A DNA stretch of 6,880 nucleotides from an uncultured Megasphaera sp. (lineage in GTDB: Bacteria > Bacillota > Negativicutes > Veillonellales > Megasphaeraceae): contig USGG01000076.1 in the NCBI GenBank assembly GCA_900554215.1, positions 1-6,880 of the forward strand. Reading direction: 5' to 3'. The notes under the pieces were generated by a model. That model was not told the origin of the DNA, did no database searches, and saw only the letters and a program-made list of their open reading frames with translations. The translations under genes were made by a program, and so were the position numbers. Below, piece after piece: positions 1-4,636 of this stretch (the stretch's first letter is position 1; the number at the start of each line of letters is the position of its first letter).

Positions 1-19
1 CACTATGGATTTTTGTTTT

Positions 20-92
20 TTGATTACCTGTTCAAATTCATTTTACAATTAACCTTATATAACGAAAGATATGGTGTTATCCGGTTATATAA
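20..92 (+). promoter_or_regulatory. Probable panB promoter region with a 9-bp inverted repeat
   Basis: This AT-rich spacer precedes panB. A plausible sigma-70 promoter is TTGATT (20-25), an 18-nt spacer and TACAAT (44-49). Other TATATA-like hexamers lie at 55-61 and 85-91, so the true start is not certain. The sequence ttatataac (55-63) recurs inverted as gttatataa (84-92), 20 nt apart. Its core is itself palindromic, so this may be an operator or simply AT-rich sequence. No known riboswitch fold was recognised. Confidence 0.35.
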
Positions 93-152
93 AAATAGAT
101 TTATGAAGTTCAATACCATGCCTGCGATACTCAGCGAAAGGGGGATTACGCT

Positions 153-983
153 ATGAAAAATACAGTAGCCACGCTGCAAGCACAAAAAGATACGCATAAC
201 AAGATTACTATGCTCACGGCTTACGATTACTCGACAGCAAAAATTATGGACGAAGCAGGTATCAACATGCTCCTCGTCGGTGATTCTCTCGGAATGGTCA
301 TGCTCGGCTACGAAGACACGTTACCTGTCACCATGGAGGATATGATTCATCATACGAAAGCCGTATCACGCGGTGCAAAAAATGCCTTCGTTGTCGGCGA
401 TATGCCTTTCATGTCCTACCAGACGTCTATTTACGACGCCGTGTACAACGCCGGCCGTCTCATGAAGGAAGGACGATGCCACGCCGTCAAGCTCGAAGGC
501 GGCATGAGCGTATGCCCGCAGATTCAAGCCATCGTCGAAGCGGGAATCCCCGTCGTCGGCCACATCGGCCTGACGCCCCAGTCGGTCAACGCCTTAGGCG
601 GATTTAAAGTACAAGGCAAGAGCGAAGAAGCGGCCCGCAAGCTCATCGAAGAAGCCAAGGCCGTCGAGGCGGCCGGAGCCTTTGCCATCGTCCTCGAATG
701 CGTACCGGCAAAACTCGCCGAGCTCATTACGGCATCCCTGCGCATCCCGACCCTCGGCATCGGCGCCGGCGTCCACTGCGACGGCCAAATCCTGATTTAT
801 CAGGACATGCTGGCCCTGTTCAGCGACTTTACGCCGAAATTCGCCAAGCAGTTCGCCAACGTCGGAGCCCTCATGAAGCAGGCCTTCGCCGACTACATCA
901 AGGAAACAAAAGAAGGCGCCTTCCCCGGCCCGGAACACGGCTTTAAAATCGACGACGAAGTCATTGAAAAATTAAAACAGTAA
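153..983 (+). CDS. panB: 3-methyl-2-oxobutanoate hydroxymethyltransferase (ketopantoate hydroxymethyltransferase)
   Basis: PanB transfers a hydroxymethyl group from 5,10-methylenetetrahydrofolate to 2-oxoisovalerate to give ketopantoate, the first committed step of pantothenate and hence CoA synthesis. It is a cytosolic (beta/alpha)8-barrel enzyme. The 276-residue product has normal family length. Expected landmarks are present: VGDSLG with metal ligand D44, VGDMPF with D83, AVKLEGG with K113 and E115, GHIGLTPQ (137-144), LECVP with catalytic-type E182, and the C-terminal FPGPEHGF. The start is supported by AAAGGGGG-type SD sequence at 137-144, 8 nt before ATG. No panC or panD lies downstream, so panB ends its transcription unit here, or the other pan genes lie outside the window. 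Codon use and GC match the neighbouring genes. The assignment is secure. Confidence 0.97.
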   Translation: MKNTVATLQAQKDTHNKITMLTAYDYSTAKIMDEAGINMLLVGDSLGMVMLGYEDTLPVTMEDMIHHTKAVSRGAKNAFVVGDMPFMSYQTSIYDAVYNAGRLMKEGRCHAVKLEGGMSVCPQIQAIVEAGIPVVGHIGLTPQSVNALGGFKVQGKSEEAARKLIEEAKAVEAAGAFAIVLECVPAKLAELITASLRIPTLGIGAGVHCDGQILIYQDMLALFSDFTPKFAKQFANVGALMKQAFADYIKETKEGAFPGPEHGFKIDDEVIEKLKQ

Positions 984-1025
984 AAAACAAAAAAGCTATG
1001 CCTTCCCATGGAAGACATAGCTTTT
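980..1025. terminator. Bidirectional hairpin terminator after panB, stronger for leftward transcripts
   Basis: A 10-bp arm aaaagctatg (991-1000) pairs with catagctttt (1016-1025). Five further pairs (1002-1006 with 1010-1014) extend it beyond a single C/A mismatch. Read rightward after panB it is followed by only four T's within the stem. Read leftward it is followed by TTTTTTGTTTTTT (complement of 980-994), a much better intrinsic terminator. It therefore probably ends panB but also seems built to stop transcription arriving from the right, where no leftward protein gene lies nearby. Confidence 0.75.
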
Positions 1026-1067
1026 GATCGTTGATACGCCATATGCCAAAAATATATACGACAGCCT

Positions 1068-1097
1068 TTGACATAGCCCGTATATATCGCATATACT
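1068..1097 (+). promoter_or_regulatory. Consensus sigma-70 promoter of the small toxin-like RNA
   Basis: A perfect TTGACA (1068-1073) is followed after 18 nt by TATACT (1092-1097). Transcription should start near 1102-1106, about 60 nt before the small ORF at 1163. This is one of the best promoters in the window although it serves only a 22-codon ORF. An inverted repeat, atatatacg (1052-1060) and cgtatatat (1079-1087), brackets the -35 box and may be an operator. Confidence 0.8.
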
Positions 1098-1139
1098 AAA
1101 CATCTAGGCGCTGCAAAAAGCGGTAGGCGGTTAATCCTG

Positions 1140-1154
1140 GCCCCGGAAAGGGGC
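1140..1154 (+). promoter_or_regulatory. Leader hairpin that buries the Shine-Dalgarno sequence of the small ORF
   Basis: GCCCC (1140-1144) and GGGGC (1150-1154) form a 5-bp GC stem around the loop GGAAA. The right arm is the purine-rich ribosome binding site AAAGGGG, 9 nt before the ATG at 1163. Folding would therefore hide the site. Such self-sequestration is common in type I toxin mRNAs; that it acts here is inferred. Confidence 0.55.
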
Positions 1155-1162
1155 GATGCCCT

Positions 1163-1231
1163 ATGACACCATATGACCTGTTGGCCTTCGTGTTCTTAGT
1201 GGCAATTTGCATTATTGCATTAAAAGCATAA
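1163..1231 (+). CDS. 22-residue hydrophobic peptide, putative type I toxin (holin-like toxin resemblance)
   Basis: The peptide begins MTPYDLLAF, continues with an uninterrupted apolar run (L6 to L20) containing one Cys (C16), and ends LKA. It could form one short membrane-spanning helix with a basic C-terminus. The start M-x-x-Y-[DE]-x-L resembles small Firmicutes peptides annotated as putative holin-like toxins (for example the beginning of TxpA-type peptides), but at 22 residues it is shorter than those. Support for a real gene comes mainly from its setting: a consensus promoter (1068-1097), a purine-rich SD at 1150-1153, a dedicated terminator (1236-1279) and an opposing promoter that would make an antisense RNA. 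The predicted action, membrane damage when over-produced, is inferred from family analogy. Alternatives are a small membrane regulatory peptide or a structured RNA with a chance ORF. Confidence 0.6.
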   Translation: MTPYDLLAFVFLVAICIIALKA

Positions 1232-1235
1232 AAGG

Positions 1236-1279
1236 AAATCCGCCCCACAGCTACCAACTATAGGCGGATTTTCTTTTTT
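1236..1279. terminator. Hairpin terminator of the toxin-like RNA, possibly shared with its antisense RNA
   Basis: The arms aaatccgcc (1236-1244) and ggcggattt (1263-1271) form a perfect 9-bp stem with an 18-nt loop. Rightward it is followed by TCTTTTTT (1272-1279), a good intrinsic terminator 4 nt after the small ORF. Leftward it is followed by CCTTTTATGCTTTT (complement of 1222-1235), a weaker but plausible terminator. It may thus end both convergent transcripts. Confidence 0.8.
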
Positions 1280-1290
1280 CCTATGATATG

Positions 1291-1320
1291 GGGCTGACCG
1301 TTGCCGGCAGCGCCTTTTTT
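1291..1320. terminator. Second hairpin with T6 tract; also the 5' stem-loop of the antisense RNA
   Basis: The segment gggctgaccg (1291-1300) pairs imperfectly with cggcagcgcc (1305-1314) around the loop TTGC, with one bulge on each side. TTTTTT (1315-1320) follows on the + strand, so it can act as a backup terminator. Read on the - strand the same hairpin would lie close to the 5' end of the RNA started by the promoter at 1329-1357, where it could stabilise that RNA or offer a contact loop. Confidence 0.5.
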
Positions 1321-1328
1321 CTATGTTT

Positions 1329-1357
1329 ATTATACGTAAATCCTGTCAATTCGTCAA
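1329..1357 (-). promoter_or_regulatory. Near-consensus leftward sigma-70 promoter for the antisense RNA
   Basis: On the - strand, TTGACG (1357-1352) is followed after exactly 17 nt by TATAAT (1334-1329). This matches consensus at 11 of 12 bases with ideal spacing. It lies just past the stop codon of the GNAT gene (1370) and points away from it toward the toxin-like ORF, so it cannot serve any protein gene recognised here. Confidence 0.75.
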
Positions 1358-1369
1358 ATATCCGAGACG

Positions 1370-1645
1370 CTACGGCTCGTAAATATCGCCGTATTCCTTA
1401 TGCCGTTTGAGCCACGCTGACGCATAGGAACACGACGCGCCGGTTTTACGGCCTGTACTGCGGATGTAATCCGCCGCGGCCTGCACCAGCATTCCCGCCG
1501 TTCCCTGCCCCTGCTGCGACGGGTCGACGCCCGTATGGACAATATCGTATTTCCCGTTCTGATCCTGAAGGAAATCAATCTCACCGACAGTCTTTCCCTC
1601 TTCATCTTCTATCCAAATTCGCTTGTCGCTGTATAACATCTTCAT
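1370..1645 (-). CDS. Small GNAT-family N-acetyltransferase (YjdJ/NATD1-like)
   Basis: This 91-residue protein matches the compact single-domain GCN5-related acetyltransferases (the Acetyltransf_CG type). They have the acetyl-CoA binding core but lack the longer N-terminal part of most GNATs. Visible features are the strand GKTVGEIDF (17-25), the core strand YDIVHTGVDP (33-42), the pyrophosphate-binding loop QQGQGTAGML (44-53) and the C-terminal signature SCSYASAWLKRHKEY (71-85). The substrate of this family is generally unknown. The first ATG (1645) is chosen because AAAGGAG lies 10 nt upstream; an internal ATG two codons later is too far from it. Upstream is an 86-nt gap after the RelB-like gene, with a possible -10 TATACT (1674-1669) and a 12-bp inverted repeat. 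It may be expressed from there, as the last gene of the cobT operon, or both. Confidence 0.88.
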   Translation of the reverse strand: MKMLYSDKRIWIEDEEGKTVGEIDFLQDQNGKYDIVHTGVDPSQQGQGTAGMLVQAAADYIRSTGRKTGASCSYASAWLKRHKEYGDIYEP

Positions 1646-1683
1646 GGCATATCATCTCCTTTGTTCTTAGTATATGCCATGAA
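1641..1683. repeat. Perfect 12-bp inverted repeat around the GNAT gene's ribosome binding site
   Basis: ttcatggcatat (1641-1652) is repeated inverted without mismatch as atatgccatgaa (1672-1683), with 19 nt between. On the - strand the near arm contains the GNAT start codon, the loop contains AAAGGAG, and the far arm overlaps a TATACT -10 box (1674-1669). The arm centres are 31 bp apart, about three helical turns. It fits an operator for a dimeric or tetrameric repressor. In a read-through mRNA it would instead be a hairpin occluding the start codon. Confidence 0.6.
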
Positions 1684-1731
1684 AGCTGCCCTGTATGTTG
1701 TTTTTCCAACAAAAGCTATATTTCTCCATAC

Positions 1732-1935
1732 TTAAAACGCATCCCATTCAGCAAAGCGTTCATTCATGCGCTTTTTCTTTTGCCTTGCCTTTGCCGGCCC
1801 TTCCGACGCCGGGCCGAAGGGCATTCTTCCTGCTTCTACGGTGCGCTTATAAAACAAGGCGACGGCTTCTTCTTCGCTTAATCCCATGCGGGCAAAGATA
1901 GCCGCCGCTTCCTTGCGCAGCTGTTCATCTATCAT
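1732..1935 (-). CDS. RelB/DinJ-like antitoxin-type protein lacking the N-terminal strand; no adjacent toxin
   Basis: The 67-residue product begins MIDEQLRKEAAAIFARMGL and continues SEEEAVALFYKRTVEAG and RMPF. This is the two-helix core plus the [LM]PF motif of RelB/DinJ antitoxins, where the usual sequence reads roughly R-I-D-E-x-L-K-x-x-A. The normal family start is about 8-10 residues earlier and supplies the DNA-binding beta-strand of the ribbon-helix-helix. Here that strand is absent: the upstream frame holds no ATG, GTG or TTG before a stop codon. The C-terminal tail (44-67) is highly charged, KARQKKKRMNERFAEW. The gene overlaps the end of cobT by 11 nt (shared ATGATAGATGA), implying translational coupling. 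A weak SD, AAAGGGG, lies 12 nt upstream. No RelE/YafQ-type toxin is next to it. It may be a remnant, an orphan toxin-binding protein, or an unrelated helical protein. Confidence 0.7.
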   Translation of the reverse strand: MIDEQLRKEAAAIFARMGLSEEEAVALFYKRTVEAGRMPFGPASEGPAKARQKKKRMNERFAEWDAF

Positions 1936-2983
1936 CCTGGTGTTCCGCCCCTTTCTCCATACGCCTGCGATGGCGTTCTTCCGCTTCGCCGTTGATGCCG
2001 TCGAGCGTCGCCATATGCCCTACGGCATACAGCATCGTCTTCAGCATGACGACGCCCAGCACGGCCCCTGTGCCTTCACCTAGGGCCATGTCGGCGTGGA
2101 TGGGCACGTCGTATTCGTCTATGCCGCACAGCCGCAGGGCCGCGCTCATGCCGGGCTCGCGGGAAATGTGCGACGGCAGCGCGTACTGCCGCACGGCCGG
2201 ATGGGTTTTCACGGCGCAGGCCAGGGCTACGGCCGTAATAAATCCGTCGATGTAAAAAGGAAGCCTAGCCTCGGCGCAGGCCAGCATCGCGCCGTACAAG
2301 GCGGCCAAATCGAAGCCGCCGACGCAGCGCAGAGCGTCCTCCGGCGATTGGATTTCCTCTTTATATTTTTGCAGCGCCTCCTTGACGACCTGCTCTTTGT
2401 GAAACCAAAGGCGGTAATTGCCCTTAGACGAGCCGTGGCCGACGAGAAACGCGCTGCCAGCCGGCGCTATGGCCGTCAGCACGGCGGCCGACGTCGTCGT
2501 GTTTCCTATGCCCATTTCACCGAAGGACAGGATGTTGCATCCCCGGGCTTTCGCCGCTTTGACCCGTTCCCTGCCGACGGCAGCGGCACGGGCAAATTGT
2601 TTCTCTGTCATCGCCGGCTGTACCGAAAAATCGGCCGTCCCTCTGGCGATTTTCCTGTCGACGCCGACGGCGTCTTCACTGTCGATGCCGACGTCTACGA
2701 CTTCGTAGGGAATGCCGTGACAGCGGCAGAAACAGGTCACAGCCGACGTTCCTTCCGTCATATGCACGCTCTGCATGTACGTAATATCAGACAGCTGAGC
2801 TACGACGCCGGAGCGGACGACGCCGTTGTCCGCGGCAAAGATAATATGGCGGGGACGAAGTTCCTCCTGAAAGGAGCCCCAGGCCAGGAAAACCTGACGC
2901 ACCTGCTGCTCCAGCAGGCCCAGGCTTCCCGGCGGCTTGGCTAAGTTATGGAGCCGTTCGTCTACTTGCGCTGCAAAATCCAT
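1925..2983 (-). CDS. cobT: Nicotinate-nucleotide--dimethylbenzimidazole phosphoribosyltransferase (CobT family)
   Basis: CobT-family enzymes transfer ribose phosphate from nicotinate mononucleotide to a lower-ligand base such as dimethylbenzimidazole, giving the alpha-ribotide joined to cobinamide in the cobamide nucleotide loop. Length (352 residues) is normal. Landmarks are LAKPPGSLGLLE (14-25), FAADNGVVRSGV (49-60), SFGEMGIGNTTTSAAV (153-168), DGF (246-248), the SHxSxEPG-like SHISREPGM (271-279) and HADMALGEGTGAVLG (296-310), where E303 matches the catalytic Glu of Salmonella CobT. The usual G-[TR]-G-T-G-x-D-D stretch is replaced by VGHGSSKGN (181-189), a departure worth noting. The start ATG overlaps the thioesterase stop as TAATG, and the end overlaps the RelB-like gene, so it sits mid-operon. 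No other cob gene or cobalamin riboswitch is in the window. Which base it activates cannot be told from sequence alone. Confidence 0.95.
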   Translation of the reverse strand: MDFAAQVDERLHNLAKPPGSLGLLEQQVRQVFLAWGSFQEELRPRHIIFAADNGVVRSGVVAQLSDITYMQSVHMTEGTSAVTCFCRCHGIPYEVVDVGIDSEDAVGVDRKIARGTADFSVQPAMTEKQFARAAAVGRERVKAAKARGCNILSFGEMGIGNTTTSAAVLTAIAPAGSAFLVGHGSSKGNYRLWFHKEQVVKEALQKYKEEIQSPEDALRCVGGFDLAALYGAMLACAEARLPFYIDGFITAVALACAVKTHPAVRQYALPSHISREPGMSAALRLCGIDEYDVPIHADMALGEGTGAVLGVVMLKTMLYAVGHMATLDGINGEAEERHRRRMEKGAEHQDDR

Positions 2984-3423
2984 TATACCGTCATCCCTTT
3001 ATACGCTAAATAGGCGCGCCGCCACGCCTCGCCCTGTGCATCTAGCGCCGGCATCGTCACGCCGTGAGGTCGGGCCTGCCCCGTTTCCTCTTCGATGTGA
3101 ACGAAGGACACGAAGCATTCCGCCGCCAGCTCCCCGTCGGATCGCCGCGTCATGGCGATATGGGCGCCGACGCTCGTCGTCCCGGCATAGACGACGGTAC
3201 TGGAAATATCGATGGTGTCGCCTTTGCGGACCGGCCGGAGAAACCGCAGCCCGTCCAATCCCAGGCAGACGATATGGCCGCTGTTCAGAAAGCTTTGCAC
3301 GGCCAGAAAGCCGCACTCAATCATATACGACGCCGCCTGCCCGGCAAACAGCGTGTCATGAGGATTTAAGTCCTTTCCCAGCACCATGTGGGCCGCCGAT
3401 ACGCGCCTGTCTATTCCCGTCAT
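2983..3423 (-). CDS. Hotdog-fold acyl-CoA thioesterase family protein
   Basis: This 146-residue protein resembles YciA/ACOT-type hotdog thioesterases, which hydrolyse acyl-CoA to free acid and CoA. Family signs are the conserved N-x-H-x-T-L-F-x-G element, here NPHDTLFAGQ (20-29), followed by the long hotdog helix ASYMIECGFLAVQSFL, where E36 sits where many relatives have the catalytic Asp. Next come the strand LDGLRFLRPVRKGDTIDI (56-73), with the common F-x-x-P-V-x-x-G-D motif, and GTTSVGAHIAM (81-91). I place the start at 3423 because GGGGAGG lies 7 nt before this ATG; the ATG two codons earlier (3429) is almost on top of the SD. The stop codon shares bases with the cobT start (TAATG), so the two are translationally coupled. 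Substrate is unknown; a link to cobamide synthesis is suggested by position only. Confidence 0.88.
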   Translation of the reverse strand: MTGIDRRVSAAHMVLGKDLNPHDTLFAGQAASYMIECGFLAVQSFLNSGHIVCLGLDGLRFLRPVRKGDTIDISSTVVYAGTTSVGAHIAMTRRSDGELAAECFVSFVHIEEETGQARPHGVTMPALDAQGEAWRRAYLAYKGMTV

Positions 3424-3551
3424 AGTCATTCCTCCCCAACTTACCGTTAATGTATTTATTGTATCATACTATAGCGGGGAAATAAGCCTATTCTAGCCTT
3501 GAAAATTCGTTTTTTTTATGTCAAAATAAAACAATATAGAGGGGGTATAGT
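3424..3551. promoter_or_regulatory. Divergent intergenic region between the thioesterase-cobT operon and the LacI-type gene
   Basis: This AT-rich spacer must carry promoters for both directions. Rightward, TTGAAA (3499-3504), 17 nt and CAAAAT (3522-3527) is a possible weak promoter, followed by the strong SD GAGGGGG (3539-3545), 6 nt before the ATG at 3552. Leftward, several -10-like hexamers (TATAGT, TATGAT, TACAAT) lie between 3457 and 3474 on the - strand without a convincing -35. A short palindrome, gtatCatac (3461-3469), overlaps these. No clear LacI-type operator with a central CG was found. Confidence 0.4.
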
Positions 3552-4568
3552 ATGTCTACGATTAAAGATATCGCTCGTGAAGCCGGCGTTTCCATCGCCA
3601 CCGTTTCTATCGTCCTGAACGGCAAAGGACAGGAACGAAAAATCTCCAAGGAAACACAGGCCCGCATACATCAAATCGCTAAACAGCTGAAATACGTGCC
3701 GAACCAGTCGGCTAAAAAGCTGCGTTCTACACAGGAAAATAGCTATGCCATAGCGTTTTACTGGGCGACGGACTTTCGTATCAATTACCTGGCCCGTATT
3801 ACGCTGGGGATTCAAAAAGAAATTATGCAGCAGAATAAGGTCGTCCACCTGACCGTCGTTCCCTACGAGGTCGACAACTTGAAAAAGCAGATGGAAACGA
3901 CGCAGAATGAATTTTTCAACGGTATCATCATCGCTAACATGTCCAATTCGGATATGGAATATTTAAACTCCTGCGATATTTCCTATCCCGTTGTCCTGTT
4001 TAACAGGGAATCGCCAAAATACAGCAGCGTGACCATGGACAACTATGAAGTCGGCGCCCAGGTAGCCCGCCATTTTCTCGATAAGGGAATTTACGACGCC
4101 GGCGTGCTGACCCACGACACGACCTTCCCTATCATGCGCATGTGGATGAAGGGCTTTCTCAATACCTTTGCCGAATCCGGTCATCCCGTTCCGGAAGAAA
4201 ATATCGTCCTGTGCGACACGTCTTCGTCCAGCGCTATTGACGCGACGAAGAAGCTCTATGCAGAAAAGCGCCTGCCGAAGGCCATGTTCTGCGAATCCGA
4301 CGTATTGGCTCACGGCATGCTGTTCGCCTGCCATGAATTGGGCGTTTCCATTCCCGGCGACTTGGAAGTATTTACCATCGGTATCAACATGGCCGAATTC
4401 AACGATTACGCCATTCCGTCCTTGTCCCGCATCGATATTCCCATGCGGGAAATCGGCGAAAAATGCCTCCATCTCCTCGTCGACCTCATCGAAAAGAAGA
4501 CGCCGAATCCGACAGTCGTCTACGCTGAGGGCATTAAAATCATCGGCCAGTCGTCTCCGGAAGCCTAA
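3552..4568 (+). CDS. LacI/GalR-family transcriptional regulator, effector unknown
   Basis: The 338-residue length is typical. Residues 4-23 (IKDIAREAGVSIATVSIVLN) form the LacI helix-turn-helix, with Ile at position 20 where many members have Arg. YVPN (48-51) and the hinge helix NQSAKKLRS (51-59), with Leu57 as the expected minor-groove intercalator, follow. From about residue 65 the protein is a periplasmic-binding-protein-like effector and dimerisation domain. Recognisable pieces are GIIIANMS, VVLFNRESPKYSSVTMDNYE (the DN motif), GFLNTF, MFCESDVLAHGM (the usual N-D-x-x-A-x-G region) and PSLSRIDIPMREIG near the end. These proteins usually repress sugar or nucleoside genes in response to a small ligand. 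No transport or sugar gene is nearby, so the target is not evident; it could act on itself or the divergent thioesterase-cobT operon. No clear terminator separates it from selC. Confidence 0.93.
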   Translation: MSTIKDIAREAGVSIATVSIVLNGKGQERKISKETQARIHQIAKQLKYVPNQSAKKLRSTQENSYAIAFYWATDFRINYLARITLGIQKEIMQQNKVVHLTVVPYEVDNLKKQMETTQNEFFNGIIIANMSNSDMEYLNSCDISYPVVLFNRESPKYSSVTMDNYEVGAQVARHFLDKGIYDAGVLTHDTTFPIMRMWMKGFLNTFAESGHPVPEENIVLCDTSSSSAIDATKKLYAEKRLPKAMFCESDVLAHGMLFACHELGVSIPGDLEVFTIGINMAEFNDYAIPSLSRIDIPMREIGEKCLHLLVDLIEKKTPNPTVVYAEGIKIIGQSSPEA

Positions 4569-4596
4569 GGGCCCGGCCGGAGGAGAGGGGATTCCG

Positions 4597-4625
4597 TTGC
4601 GCCGACGCGGCAAACATGGTATACT
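4597..4625 (+). promoter_or_regulatory. Promoter of selC
   Basis: TTGCGC (4597-4602), a 17-nt spacer and TATACT (4620-4625) place transcription start near 4632, about 5 nt before the mature 5' end of the tRNA. Short 5' leaders are usual for single tRNA genes. Confidence 0.7.
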
Positions 4626-4636
4626 GAACCTATCTT

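Larger units (their letters stand above)
1228..1322 (-). ncRNA. Predicted antisense RNA, candidate antitoxin of the 22-residue peptide
   Basis: A leftward promoter at 1329-1357 would start an RNA near 1322, and no protein gene follows on this strand before panB is met head-on. If it ends at the hairpin 1236-1271, the RNA is about 95 nt and pairs with roughly the last 50 nt of the toxin-like mRNA. If it reads through, the strong leftward terminator at 980-1025 would end an RNA of about 340 nt covering the whole toxin mRNA. Convergent RNAs overlapping at their 3' ends are the arrangement known from txpA/RatA and bsrG/SR4 of Bacillus subtilis. The existence and ends of this RNA are inferred from promoter and terminator signals only. 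Confidence 0.5.

Noticed and set aside
1340..1357. Alternative leftward -35 TTGACA just inside the TTGACG promoter
   Set aside because: A TTGACA does occur there but only 9 nt from TATAAT, too short; the outer TTGACG with 17 nt fits.
2096..2944. Long + strand open frame (282 codons) opposite cobT
   Set aside because: It is the GC-rich antisense frame of cobT: Arg/Gly/Ala-heavy product, no recognisable motif, and cobT on the other strand has full family signatures.
3499..3520. LacI-type operator centred on a CG in the T-rich stretch before the regulator gene
   Set aside because: Only A-run/T-run symmetry around the CG, with mismatches at the inner positions; not convincing.
3424..3551. Cobalamin riboswitch before the thioesterase-cobT operon
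   Set aside because: The spacer is only about 128 nt including the opposite promoter, is AT-rich, and shows no B12-box-like sequence or multi-stem fold.
3963..4613. 216-codon - strand open frame opposite the LacI-type gene
   Set aside because: Antisense shadow of a clear LacI protein; no family resemblance and it would run into the selC promoter region.
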